DNA from: an uncultured Clostridia bacterium
Lineage (GTDB): Bacteria > Bacillota > Clostridia > Christensenellales > Borkfalkiaceae
DNA length: 64,000 bases
Reading direction: 5' to 3'
Assembly: GCA_947628675.1 (NCBI GenBank)
Contig: CANRAR010000002.1
Span: forward strand, 62,001 to 126,000
Shown: positions 27,966 to 36,860 of the stretch, piece by piece
Numbering within the stretch: the first letter of the stretch is position 1
Layout of the letters: each line of letters opens with the position of its first letter
Program-made: the position numbers and the translations under genes
The notes under the pieces: generated by a model
Told to the model about the DNA's origin: nothing
Databases searched by the model: none
What the model saw: the letters and a program-made list of their open reading frames with translations, nothing else

Positions 27966-29105
27966 TCAATAATGGACTCTCTTTTTACTTACGTACATAT
28001 TGATCATGGTTACGGCAAAGATGATGACGAACAGGATGAGCGCCGCGGCACTTGCACGGCCTTGGTTGCCCGATTCGATGGCGTCATAAATGAAGCCGAC
28101 CATGGTGTTCATTCTGCCGTCTGCGCCGACGGGCCCCATACTTTCGCCGAAGATACCGACGATGCTCGAATATTCCTTGAAGCCGCCGATGAAACCCGTG
28201 ATGACGACATAGGCGATCATCGGGGAGAGCATGGGCACCGTGATGCGCCAGAAGATGCGGAAGCGGGAAGCCCCGTCTACCTTGGCGGCCTCATAGTACT
28301 GCTTGTTTACGCCCTGAAGCCCGCCGAGTAGCACCAAAATTTTGAACGGCAGGGCGTTCCACACGATATAGATGATGAGGACTGCCATGTTGGCGACCTT
28401 CGACGAGCCCGCGTTGACCCAGTTGACGGCCTTGCCGCCGAAGGCTTCGATGATGGTGTTGATGATACCGATGGACAGCGGTTGGGAGGGATTTCCGCCG
28501 ATGACGCTGAACATCGCCATGAAAACCATACCGATCGCAATGGCGTTGGTGACATACGGGAGGAAGAAGATGGTCTGCATCGTCCTCCTGATGAACTTGA
28601 TGGAATTGAGCGCCACCGCAATGAGAAGCGCCAACATCGTGGAGACAGGCACCGTGATGACGGTGAGCAGCATCGTGTTGGTGAGGCAGGTCAAAAAGCG
28701 GCGATAATGCGCTACGTTGACGAAGTTATCGAACCCTACGGTGAACGATGCGCCGCCGATGGCCTTTAAGGCATCGTAATCCTTGAGGAAGGACATCCTC
28801 ACGGTGTTGATGATGGGCCACACCGTAAAGACGGCAAGGATAATGAGGGCGGGCAATAGATACAGCCATGCCTTGTAGCGGTTGAACCGGTCTTTCCATA
28901 TAATTTTCTTTTCCTGCGGCGAAAGGACGGGCTTTTGATTATTTTCCCCGTTCTCCTCCGCGGGCAGGGCGGCCTCGCCTTCTGCGGACAAGACGGCCTG
29001 CTCACCCTCTACGGGCAGGGCGGCCTCTCCGATGGCGGGCTCTTCTGCAAGGACGGGCGCTTCTTCCTGTTCCGTCAAGATGGGATCGGTCTTTTCTTCG
29101 CTCAT
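27966..29105 (-). CDS. ABC transporter permease (MalF/UgpA-type)
   Basis: The 379-residue permease has six helices beginning near residue 76 (KAWLYLLPALIILAVFTVWP) and the EAA loop QYYEAAKVDGASRFRIFWRITVPMLSP. The first 70 residues form an acidic extension with repeated ALPVEGEQA- or ALPAEE-like segments. The start overlaps the ATPase stop by 4 bases (ATGA), so the operon is coupled. It forms the transmembrane channel together with the MalG-type protein. Confidence 0.93.
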   Translation of the reverse strand: MSEEKTDPILTEQEEAPVLAEEPAIGEAALPVEGEQAVLSAEGEAALPAEENGENNQKPVLSPQEKKIIWKDRFNRYKAWLYLLPALIILAVFTVWPIINTVRMSFLKDYDALKAIGGASFTVGFDNFVNVAHYRRFLTCLTNTMLLTVITVPVSTMLALLIAVALNSIKFIRRTMQTIFFLPYVTNAIAIGMVFMAMFSVIGGNPSQPLSIGIINTIIEAFGGKAVNWVNAGSSKVANMAVLIIYIVWNALPFKILVLLGGLQGVNKQYYEAAKVDGASRFRIFWRITVPMLSPMIAYVVITGFIGGFKEYSSIVGIFGESMGPVGADGRMNTMVGFIYDAIESGNQGRASAAALILFVIIFAVTMINMYVSKKRVHY

Positions 29106-30511
29106 TCTTTGCCCTCCTTATCAATTTCTTCCGCAGGGGTCGGCGTTTCGCCCTCCCCTTCCGCCTGCGCCACTTGGGCTTCGGCCTCTGGATCGGCCTC
29201 CCCGGCGGGCGCCTGCTCCGCGGCGTCTTGCGCCTTCTTTTTCTTGGGGAAGAGCGCCTTGACTTTATCGAGCCACGTCGTCTTCTGCGGGGGAACTTCG
29301 TCCGCCTTTGCCTTGTCGTCGGCCTCGCGCGGAAGCGGCCCTGCGTGGGCAACGTAGTTCTGCCCCTCCGCCGCCATTTCCGCGACGACCTTCTCGTGCA
29401 GAGCGATCTGCTCGCCGAAGTGGACGCGCTCCTCCGTTTCCTTATTAAAGATGTAAACCTTATGCGGTTTCAGGTTGAATTTTACGACGTCGCCCGTGAT
29501 GTTCGACATTTCGTCCGCCGAGATGATGGAGCGGACGAGCGGATTCAAAGACGCCGAACTCGTGGAGACGACGGAGATGTCTCTGCCCATGACGTCCACG
29601 CCCGAGACGTTGCAGGTAAGTTTGCCCGACTTCGACAGGATGAACCCCTCGGGACGGATGCCGACGTACACTTCCTGATCTTCGATATCCCCCACCGAGA
29701 GCACGGCTTCCTCGCCGACGTAGAGTTTGCCGCCCTCCACTCTGCCCGAGAAGACGTTGATGGGCGGAGCGCCGAGGAATTTGGCGACGAAGAGGTTGGC
29801 GGGATCGTCGTACACTTGCTGCGGTTTGCCCGTCTGCATGATGACGCCGAGTTTCATGACGACGATGAAATCCGAGATGGACATCGCCTCTTCCTGATCG
29901 TGCGTGACGAAGATGGTGGTGATCTGCGTATCGCGCTGGATCCTTCTGATCTCTTCGCGCGTCTGCAACCTCAAACGTGCGTCGAGGTTAGAAAGAGGCT
30001 CGTCCAAGAGGAGGACGCGCGGCATTTTGACAAGTGCGCGGGCGATGGCGACGCGCTGTTGCTGTCCGCCCGAGAGTTCGGACGGCTTGCGGTCCATGTA
30101 CTCATTGATTTGAACGAGTTTCGCCACATTGGCCGCGCGCGTCAACATTTCCTCCTTGGAGAGCCTGTTTTCACCCTTTAAGTTCTGCAAGGGAAATAGA
30201 ATATTTTGTTGTACCGTCATATGCGGGTAAAGCGCATAATTCTGGAAGACGAGCCCGATCCCTCGGTTCTCTGGGGCGAGCTTCGTAACGTCGTCCTCCC
30301 CGAAGAAAATTTTTCCGCTCGACGGCACCTGTAACCCGCTGATCATATACAGCGTGGTACTCTTGCCGCAACCGGATGGCCCTAAAAGCCCGATGAGCTT
30401 GCCGTCGGGAATTTCAAGATTGAAATCGTTGACGGCGATGACCTCGGCGTTCTTGTCCTTCTTGTTACGGCTGGGGAAGATCTTGGTAAGATGTTGCAAT
30501 ACAACTTTCAT
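29102..30511 (-). CDS. ABC transporter ATP-binding protein (MsmK/UgpC-type) with acidic C-terminal tail
   Basis: This 469-residue ATPase energises the importer. Walker A is GPSGCGKST, the signature is LSGGQQQR, Walker B is VLLLDEPLSNLDA, and the switch His is in FVTHDQ. A TOBE/OB regulatory domain follows (EVYVGIRPEGF). From about residue 385 there is an extra tail of 85 residues with a basic patch (KALFPKKKKA) and then a run of Ala/Glu/Pro. Typical family members end near 370. Fused with the ABC genes downstream by an ATGA overlap, it is preceded by an RDD protein gene. Confidence 0.93.
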   Translation of the reverse strand: MKVVLQHLTKIFPSRNKKDKNAEVIAVNDFNLEIPDGKLIGLLGPSGCGKSTTLYMISGLQVPSSGKIFFGEDDVTKLAPENRGIGLVFQNYALYPHMTVQQNILFPLQNLKGENRLSKEEMLTRAANVAKLVQINEYMDRKPSELSGGQQQRVAIARALVKMPRVLLLDEPLSNLDARLRLQTREEIRRIQRDTQITTIFVTHDQEEAMSISDFIVVMKLGVIMQTGKPQQVYDDPANLFVAKFLGAPPINVFSGRVEGGKLYVGEEAVLSVGDIEDQEVYVGIRPEGFILSKSGKLTCNVSGVDVMGRDISVVSTSSASLNPLVRSIISADEMSNITGDVVKFNLKPHKVYIFNKETEERVHFGEQIALHEKVVAEMAAEGQNYVAHAGPLPREADDKAKADEVPPQKTTWLDKVKALFPKKKKAQDAAEQAPAGEADPEAEAQVAQAEGEGETPTPAEEIDKEGKE

Positions 30512-30549
30512 ATCGATTCCTTCTCTGTAGTAAGATTTTTTGCCGGAGC

Positions 30550-31413
30550 TTATATGTTCTTTTCTTGTTCGATAAATTGTTTTTTCGCAAGCGCCTTCTT
30601 TTCGTTCAATTCGTCGTCGGATGCAAAGATCATCTGCAATTTCATGTCTACGACGACCGTATAAGCGAGGATATCGTGAATGGGCGTCCTGTTCTTGGTC
30701 GCAAAGAAGAGGATGATGTTGAGGAGGATGATCGCCGCAAACAGGATGATCGCCAAGAGCCCCAATCCCCCGAAGAAGAACATGAACGCGAGCAGGATGG
30801 GAAACATCGCTTCAACGGCGTATTTCCCGATGACCGTCCGCGCAAAGACCGCGATCGCGGAGACTTTTACGCAGTTCGGGCGCACCAGACAGATGGAAAA
30901 TACCTTCTTGCCGACCGTCTGCCCGTTCTTCAAAAAGAGCGGAATTACAAACTCGAGGATGAGATAGCCGAGCGCCAACCCGACGGAGATCATCATGAAG
31001 AGCAGGTTGTGCACGTATTGGTATTGCCCGTTGACCTTGGAGATCGGCGGAAGTTTGCCGTATGCCTCGTACGCCGCCGCCATGCGCTCATCCCGCGCTT
31101 CGTCCTCCGTGAGTTTGGTGAGTACGTCGTTCAGCGTGGCCGATTGCCCGTTCAGTTGGATGGTATACTCCGTATTCTCTTCGTCTTGGGCAGTGTAGGT
31201 AAAGCCGTAGTGCTCCGAGATCTCTTGGACCCACTCCTTGCGGTAGCCTTCCCACGCATCGTAATACTCGCGCGCCGTTTTCTCCTCTCCGTCGAAATTG
31301 CACATGAGCGAGATGAGAAACATGAAGCCTACCGCGAGAACGGAAAGGAGGATCGCATCCAAAAGCCAAGCGGAGGCTCTTCTCACGATACCTATCTTCC
31401 TCAGTTCAAACAT
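30550..31413 (-). CDS. RDD family membrane protein
   Basis: The 287-residue membrane protein shows the RDD signature near its N-terminus (RRASAWLLDAILL, with the conserved Arg and Asp in helix 1). About 95 hydrophilic residues follow, then three or four further helices, with GQTVGKKVFSICLV matching the second conserved block. RDD proteins are linked to transport, but their function is poorly known. It is the first gene after the promoter at 31521-31550 and lies 38 bp before the ABC ATPase. The context suggests a part in the same uptake process. Confidence 0.85.
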   Translation of the reverse strand: MFELRKIGIVRRASAWLLDAILLSVLAVGFMFLISLMCNFDGEEKTAREYYDAWEGYRKEWVQEISEHYGFTYTAQDEENTEYTIQLNGQSATLNDVLTKLTEDEARDERMAAAYEAYGKLPPISKVNGQYQYVHNLLFMMISVGLALGYLILEFVIPLFLKNGQTVGKKVFSICLVRPNCVKVSAIAVFARTVIGKYAVEAMFPILLAFMFFFGGLGLLAIILFAAIILLNIILFFATKNRTPIHDILAYTVVVDMKLQMIFASDDELNEKKALAKKQFIEQEKNI

Positions 31414-31520
31414 TCCGTAAACTCCCGTGGACGGCCGTCGCGGAGCGTTCCGCGTACGGATTTCGGGGAAAACCGTTCCGCCCCCGAAGGGCAGAGACCT
31501 TGCCCTATTATCCGATTTTC

Positions 31521-31550
31521 ATTATACCATATCCGACCCCGAAAAAGCAA
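31521..31550 (-). promoter_or_regulatory. Sigma-A promoter for RDD-ABC operon
   Basis: TTGCTT (31545-31550), an 18-bp spacer and TATAAT (31521-31526). The leader is about 100 bases and holds a small AGGGCA/TGCCCT hairpin. Confidence 0.7.
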
Positions 31551-31626
31551 GGCCTCGCGCCGAAATTCTCCTCCGAAAAATCAACTTTTTTTTCGTGCGG
31601 AAGAAAGTGCCGCAGACGCCGCGATT

Positions 31627-32217
31627 TCAGGCGGTAAAGGCGTACGAATACTCCACTTTCGTGCCGTCCGCCGCCGTATAGCCGATAAAGAGAGAGGTGA
31701 ACGTCTCTTGAAACGCCGCCCGCACCTTCATATCCGTACAGGAGACGTCCGTGCCGAAGAATTTGCTCACGTTCGTGACCTTGGCCTCCATGGAGCCCTC
31801 CCCGAACACGACGTCGGAAAAATATGCCTCCGCGAAGGTAAAGCCCCCTTCGATGCCGGCGGGCAGGTCGATTTTGTCCCCCGACGCGGCGATGATTTCC
31901 CCGTCCTTGACGGTCGCCGTGCCCGTGAGGGTGATCTTTGTCCCCTGCGCGCCGTCGAGCGAGAGTTCGCCGAAGCGCTCCACGGTATATTCGACCTTCT
32001 TGCCCTCCGCCGTCTGCGTGACGGTATACTTGCCCGTCAAAGCATCGCCTTCGGCAAAGGTATCGGTGACGGTGAGGACGATCTTCGTATAGTCCGCCGC
32101 GAGCATCTCGTTGAGGGCGGCAAAATGATCCTCGGCGGGTTTTTCCCGCGGAACGCACCCCGTGAGGCAGACGAGCGCGCCTATTGTGACGGAAACAAAC
32201 AATGCTTTGATTTTCAC
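31627..32217 (-). CDS. Small lipoprotein of unknown function in the DNA-use operon
   Basis: This 196-residue protein begins at a GTG (32217) with GGGAGAGG upstream. It has a lipobox LTGC (C21). The mature part is rich in Thr, Val and Lys and alternates polar and nonpolar residues, so it should be mostly beta sheet, perhaps a LolA/LppX-like half barrel, but I see no firm family match. It is the last gene of the deoC operon, 13 bp after the endonuclease I gene. A cell-surface accessory role is inferred only from position. Confidence 0.75.
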   Translation of the reverse strand: MKIKALFVSVTIGALVCLTGCVPREKPAEDHFAALNEMLAADYTKIVLTVTDTFAEGDALTGKYTVTQTAEGKKVEYTVERFGELSLDGAQGTKITLTGTATVKDGEIIAASGDKIDLPAGIEGGFTFAEAYFSDVVFGEGSMEAKVTNVSKFFGTDVSCTDMKVRAAFQETFTSLFIGYTAADGTKVEYSYAFTA

Positions 32218-32230
32218 GGATCCTCTCCCG

Positions 32231-33958
32231 CTAATCCAATAGGCCTGCGCCCCGCAGAGCCCGCTCCTCGCTTGCGCGGGCGGCCGCGTTGAGGCTTTGT
32301 ACCGTTTGGTTATATTCCGCGATCGCCGTCCGGAGCGTCTGCACGTCGGCTGCGGCGGCTGTGCGCTCCGCTTCGGAGAGCGCCCTGTATGCCGTGATCG
32401 CGTCGATAAGCGACGTTGCCCTTGCTTCAAGCGAACCCTCGGAGACGATCTCCTCTACGGCGGTATGGAAGGCATCGATCTTGCTTTGGTCGATCTGTTC
32501 GCCCGAGCCGCCCTGCTCTTCGCCCGAACCGCCGCCTTGTTCGCCGCCCTGCTCTTCGCCCGAACCGCCGCCCTGCTCTTCACCGCCGTATTCGACGGTG
32601 ATGCGATCGAGGTAGCAGGCGCCCGAAGAGCCCGTGAGTTCATAGGTGAGGGCGAAGTAGACGTCGTCCCCCGTCAGTTCCCAAGTGACGCCGTCCTCTA
32701 TGACCGTCTTGGTTCCGTGGTCGTTGCCGTTCGTCGGCTTGCCTGCGACCTCGCCGTATGCGCTGTCCGAAGTGAGCAGTTTCCACGGCCGAGCCGTCTC
32801 CCCCGCTTTGAGTTTGACCGTCACCGACTTGATGGCGCCCGGTGCCGCCGTCGTGCTTGCGAGGTAGTAGCTGTCTTTGCTCTTATTGAACTGCATCGAG
32901 CTCGTATTGTTGCCGTAAAGATACGCGGTGCCGCTCACGCCGCCCGATGACCACGGATAAAATCCGTAATTCCCGCTCCCCGTGAAGTTCTCTATCTGAA
33001 TGGTGAACGAGCCTTCTGCGGGTTCGGGTTCGGGCTCGGGCTCGGGCTCAGGTTCGGGCTCGGGTTCCACCGCGCCACACCCCCATATCTTGTCCACATA
33101 TTCGGGGTGGTCGATGAACGGGTTGCGGTTGTGCTGGATCTTGTACACCTCCGCGTTGCGCGTCGTCTCGATACTATCTACGGGGTCGAGTTTGTTCCAT
33201 TCTACGAGGAGCGCAAACGCCGCATCCTCCGAACTTGCCGCAATGACATTCGTGAGGGAAAGGTCGCCGAAATAACTGCTGCGGCCGCTCCCGTTCGTCG
33301 TCCCGTGCACATTTTCATAGGAATTGTAATGCGTATACACGTACAGGACGATCCGCGCGGCGTCCCCTTTTACGTTGTCGAGGGGCTCGAACACACCGCC
33401 CGCATGGTAGCCGCCGAGTTTGGAGTTCGCGCCGCCCGTCGTCTTGGAATAGACGGCGCCGCCGTTTGTGACTTCGCCGAACTTATCGTTGCCGCGCGTG
33501 GCGTTCATCTCCTTTTCGGAGGGGCGGAGATGGTGCATATCCGCGCCGCCGCCCTCGGTTCCCCAAAGTTGTCTGCCCGTATTGTCATAGGAGAGGCTCT
33601 GCGGCCAGACGTGCTCGCGGTTCCATGTCCCCGGGGAGCCGCTGCTCCCGATATAGGTCGTAACCGTCTCGTGCGTGTAGAATTCCACGATGCCGCTCCC
33701 TCCGTTCAAGGCGGGGTCGGTGGTCGGGCCGTAGTCCCTGCAATCGCTGTAAGACGTATACTCGGTATGCGTCGAGGTGATGAGGTCGTGGAGCTGGCCG
33801 AGGAGCGCCTCCCCGCCCGTTGCCGTGATGCCCGCATAGTACTCCGATACTGCGTCCGCGGAGACCTTTTTCGCGGACACGCCTCCCCCGACGGCGATGC
33901 CGAGAAGGAGCAACGCCGCGCAGAGTACGGATAAAATTTTTCGGAGTCCTCTTTGCAT
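32231..33958 (-). CDS. Secreted endonuclease I family (EndA/NucM) with C-terminal beta and helical domains
   Basis: The 575-residue secreted protein has a signal peptide of about 35 residues without a lipobox. The endonuclease I domain (about 35-300) has NREHVWP with catalytic His116, then DMHHLRPS (D140, H142, H143) and RNPFIDHPEYVDKIWG. A Pro-Glu repeat linker of about 18 residues follows, then a beta-rich module (about 320-450), a Gly/Glu/Gln linker, and an 85-residue helical tail. Family members cut DNA and RNA non-specifically outside the cell. It is the second of two tandem paralogues. The extra domains may anchor or bind substrate. Confidence 0.93.
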   Translation of the reverse strand: MQRGLRKILSVLCAALLLLGIAVGGGVSAKKVSADAVSEYYAGITATGGEALLGQLHDLITSTHTEYTSYSDCRDYGPTTDPALNGGSGIVEFYTHETVTTYIGSSGSPGTWNREHVWPQSLSYDNTGRQLWGTEGGGADMHHLRPSEKEMNATRGNDKFGEVTNGGAVYSKTTGGANSKLGGYHAGGVFEPLDNVKGDAARIVLYVYTHYNSYENVHGTTNGSGRSSYFGDLSLTNVIAASSEDAAFALLVEWNKLDPVDSIETTRNAEVYKIQHNRNPFIDHPEYVDKIWGCGAVEPEPEPEPEPEPEPEPAEGSFTIQIENFTGSGNYGFYPWSSGGVSGTAYLYGNNTSSMQFNKSKDSYYLASTTAAPGAIKSVTVKLKAGETARPWKLLTSDSAYGEVAGKPTNGNDHGTKTVIEDGVTWELTGDDVYFALTYELTGSSGACYLDRITVEYGGEEQGGGSGEEQGGEQGGGSGEEQGGSGEQIDQSKIDAFHTAVEEIVSEGSLEARATSLIDAITAYRALSEAERTAAAADVQTLRTAIAEYNQTVQSLNAAARASEERALRGAGLLD

Positions 33959-33998
33959 ACTTTCTTATGTTTTGCGGAAAGCCGCCCCTTCGCGCGGG

Positions 33999-34937
33999 CT
34001 ATGCTGCCCCGCCGTCCCCCCAAATGGCGTTGGCGTATTCGGGGTGGTCGATGAACGGATTGCGGTTGCGCTGGATCTTGTACACTTCCGCGTTACGCTT
34101 TGTCTCGATGCTGTCTACGGGGTCGTCCGAATTCCATTGGAGGAGCAGTTCGATCGCCGCCGCCTCCGAAGAGGCCGATATGACGTCGGTAAAGTGCAGG
34201 GTGCCGAAATAACTCTCCGTCTGCCCGTTGGTAGCGCCGTTCGTCGTGCCGTGCACGTTGGCGTACGTATTATAATGGGTATAGACGTAGAACACGATGC
34301 GCGCGACGTCCCCCTTCACTTCGTCGAGGGGCTCGAACACGCCGCCCTTTTGGTAGCCGCCGATCTTGGAATTGGCGCCGCTTGTCGTCTTGGAATAGAT
34401 GGGACTGCCACCCGTGACCTCGCCGTATTTGCTGTCGGCGCGGACGCTGTTCATCTTCACTTCGGAGGGGCGGATATGGTGCATATCCGCGCCGCCGCCG
34501 TCCGTTCCCCAAAGCCCGCCCGAAAGCGCCTTGGGCCAAACGTGCTCGCGGTTCCATCTGCCCGCATCGCTTCCCGTCTGGGTATATTCGACGATCGTCT
34601 CGTGCGTGTAGAACTCGACGATGCTCTTTCCGCCCTGCGCGTAGTCGGTGATCGGCGCCTTGTCCCTACATTCGCTGTAACTGCTGTAATGGGTGTGCGT
34701 CGTGGTGATGAGGTCGTGAAGCGCCCCGAGGAGCGCGTTGCCCGACGTCGCGGTGAGGGACGAATAGTATTTTTCCGCATCGGAGGGAAGCGCGGGCTTT
34801 TTATCGTCCGAAGGGGTCTCCGAGGAGGGTTCCACCGCGGGCGTCTCCCCCTTGTTGCATCCCGCAAACGTGCAGACGCCGAAAAGGAGCATCGCGCCGA
34901 GCAACCATGATAAAATTGTCTGAAAGCGCTTCCGCAC
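33999..34937 (-). CDS. Endonuclease I family (EndA/NucM) lipoprotein
   Basis: This 312-residue lipoprotein (lipobox FAGC, C27) has a Ser/Pro/Glu-rich spacer and then an endonuclease I domain with NREHVWP (His132), DMHHIRPS and RNPFIDHPEYANAIWG. It is closely similar to the next gene over the nuclease domain but lacks its C-terminal modules, so one copy would stay tethered to the membrane and the other could leave or bind elsewhere. It lies 18 bp after tdk in the deoC operon. Confidence 0.94.
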   Translation of the reverse strand: MRKRFQTILSWLLGAMLLFGVCTFAGCNKGETPAVEPSSETPSDDKKPALPSDAEKYYSSLTATSGNALLGALHDLITTTHTHYSSYSECRDKAPITDYAQGGKSIVEFYTHETIVEYTQTGSDAGRWNREHVWPKALSGGLWGTDGGGADMHHIRPSEVKMNSVRADSKYGEVTGGSPIYSKTTSGANSKIGGYQKGGVFEPLDEVKGDVARIVFYVYTHYNTYANVHGTTNGATNGQTESYFGTLHFTDVISASSEAAAIELLLQWNSDDPVDSIETKRNAEVYKIQRNRNPFIDHPEYANAIWGDGGAA

Positions 34938-34955
34938 TGCCCTTTTCTCCCGTAC

Positions 34956-35534
34956 TTACGACTGCTCCGCCTTGCGTTTCAGCCAACATTTTCTGCACAT
35001 CGCAACGTACCTGTCGTTTCCGCCGACGAGAATTTGCGAGCCCTCCGTCACGATATGCCCCGCGTCGTCGAGGCGGGCGTTGACCGTCGCCTTCGCCCCG
35101 CAGGTGCACACCGACTTGATCTCGGAGATGGACTCGGCTATCTCAAACAGCCGCTTGCTCCCCGGGAAGAGGTGGGTCGTGAAGTCGGTCGCAAGCCCGA
35201 AGCACAGCACGGGGATATTCTGTTCGATGACGATGTCGGCGAGTTCGTCCACCTGTTCGGGGGCGAGGAATTGGCATTCGTCCACGATGATGACGTCGCA
35301 ATCGGAATATTTTTCAAGGTAGAGCGTGTGCAGGTCTTCGTCCTGCCCCACCGCGATGGCGTCCTGCTGAAGCCCGATGCGGGATTTGACGACGGTCGCT
35401 CCGTCGCGCGTATCGATGGCGGGCTTCAGAAGCAGCACCTTCATGTTGCGCTCTTCGTAGTTGAACTTGGTGATGAGCGCCTGAGCAGTCTTGGAGCACC
35501 CCATCGCGCCGAACTTAAAGTATAACTTCGCCAT
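34956..35534 (-). CDS. tdk: Thymidine kinase
   Basis: This 192-residue type II thymidine kinase phosphorylates imported thymidine to dTMP. VIIVDECQFL is the Walker B region, and the zinc-binding Cys pairs lie in CTCGAKA and CRKCW. The lasso region carries GGNDRYV. The P-loop reads GAMGCSKT: Ser replaces the usual Gly before Lys15, as in the other diverged kinase at 13781-14893. The start at 35534 has AAAGGA at 5 bases; a much longer frame reads back into pdp and is not credible. It lies 11 bp after pdp. It allows salvage alongside the catabolic enzymes. Confidence 0.94.
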   Translation of the reverse strand: MAKLYFKFGAMGCSKTAQALITKFNYEERNMKVLLLKPAIDTRDGATVVKSRIGLQQDAIAVGQDEDLHTLYLEKYSDCDVIIVDECQFLAPEQVDELADIVIEQNIPVLCFGLATDFTTHLFPGSKRLFEIAESISEIKSVCTCGAKATVNARLDDAGHIVTEGSQILVGGNDRYVAMCRKCWLKRKAEQS

Positions 35535-35545
35535 AACTTCCTTTG

Positions 35546-36847
35546 TTATTCCACAATATCGTATATGAGCGGTTCGCTCTGCGGTTTTTCCCGTCCCATG
35601 ACGGTCGCTTCGAGCAATTTTTCTTCGGCGGCCGCAAACGTTTTTTCGTCGTCCGTGTACAGCGTGGCGATCTCCTCGCCCTTCAGAACGGGATCGCCCG
35701 TCTTTTTCTTTAAGATAATGCCCGCCGAATAGTCGATCGCATCCTCGGCGGTGTTGCGCCCTGCGCCGAGCGCGAGGCTCGCAAGCCCGTACGCCTCGGT
35801 ATCGACGCTCTGAATGTAGCCGCCGCTCCTGCTCAACACCGCGCGGGAATATTTCGCCTTCTTGAACTTTGCGGGGTCGTAAATGAGTTCGGCGTTTCCG
35901 CCCTGCGCCGCGACGGTCTCCGCGAGTTTTTTGAGTGCGCTCCCGTCCGCGATCGCCCGCCGTGCGAGCGCCTTGCACACTTCGGGTGTGCCCTTGCCCG
36001 CAAGCGAGAGCATATAGCCCGCGAGCGTCATGCAAACTTCGGTAAAATCGGCGGGGCCGCGGCCTTGGAGGGTCTCCACCGCCTCGATGACTTCGAGGGA
36101 ATTGCCGATGGCATAGCCGAGGGGTCTATCCATATTGGTGATGAGCGCGACCATCTTTTTGCCCGCGTTCTTGCCGATATCCACCATGAGGCGGGCAAGT
36201 TCGCGGCTTTTTTCCACGCTCTTCATGAACGACCCGCTCCCCGTCTTGACGTCGAGAACGATGCAATCGTCGTCGGCGGCGAGTTTCTTGCCCATGATGC
36301 TCGCGGCGATGAGCGGCATACTGTCTACCGTCGCCGTCACGTCGCGGAGGGCGTAGAGTTTTTTATCGGCGGGGGCGAACTGCCTCGACTGCCCCACGAT
36401 GGAGAGCCCGATCTTTTTGACCTGCGCGATGAATTCCTCCTCGGAGAGCGTCGTGCGGAAGCCGTCGATGGCTTCGAGTTTATCCACGGTGCCGCCCGTG
36501 TGCCCGAGGCCGCGGCCGCTCATCTTGGCGACCTTCACCCCGTACGACGCCACGATGGGCGCAACGACGAGGCTCGTCTTATCCCCCACACCGCCCGTGG
36601 AGTGCTTATCCACGCGGATGCCGCCGATGGCGGAAAAGTCCAATCTCTCCCCCGAATCGCGTACGGCGAATGTGAGGTCGCACGTCTCGCGCACGGTCAT
36701 GTCCCGAAAATAGATGGCCATGAGGAGCGCGGAAATTTGGTAATCGGGGATGCTCCCGTCCGTCACGCCGCGGATGAAAAAGTTTATCTCCTCGGTGGAG
36801 AGTTCTCCCCCGTCGCGCTTCTTTTTGATGATGTCGTACATTCTCAT
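35546..36847 (-). CDS. pdp: Pyrimidine-nucleoside phosphorylase
   Basis: This 433-residue enzyme splits thymidine, deoxyuridine or uridine with phosphate to the base and (deoxy)ribose-1-phosphate. The family signature SGRGLGHTGGTVDKLE is complete, with VDKHSTGGVGDKTSLV for phosphate binding before it. The length is typical. It has GGGGG 7 bases before the ATG, follows the 5'-nucleotidase gene by 13 bp and precedes tdk. In this operon it feeds deoxyribose-1-phosphate to DeoB and DeoC. Confidence 0.96.
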   Translation of the reverse strand: MRMYDIIKKKRDGGELSTEEINFFIRGVTDGSIPDYQISALLMAIYFRDMTVRETCDLTFAVRDSGERLDFSAIGGIRVDKHSTGGVGDKTSLVVAPIVASYGVKVAKMSGRGLGHTGGTVDKLEAIDGFRTTLSEEEFIAQVKKIGLSIVGQSRQFAPADKKLYALRDVTATVDSMPLIAASIMGKKLAADDDCIVLDVKTGSGSFMKSVEKSRELARLMVDIGKNAGKKMVALITNMDRPLGYAIGNSLEVIEAVETLQGRGPADFTEVCMTLAGYMLSLAGKGTPEVCKALARRAIADGSALKKLAETVAAQGGNAELIYDPAKFKKAKYSRAVLSRSGGYIQSVDTEAYGLASLALGAGRNTAEDAIDYSAGIILKKKTGDPVLKGEEIATLYTDDEKTFAAAEEKLLEATVMGREKPQSEPLIYDIVE

Positions 36848-36860
36848 AGGAAAGCCCCCT

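Noticed and set aside
33017..33068. Simple sequence repeat GGTTCGGGCTCG
   Set aside because: It encodes the Pro-Glu linker of the second endonuclease I protein and needs no separate explanation.
34956..36035. A 359-residue thymidine kinase with an N-terminal extension
   Set aside because: The extra 167 residues are an out-of-frame reading of pdp. The true start at 35534 has its own ribosome binding site and the normal MAKLYFKFG opening.
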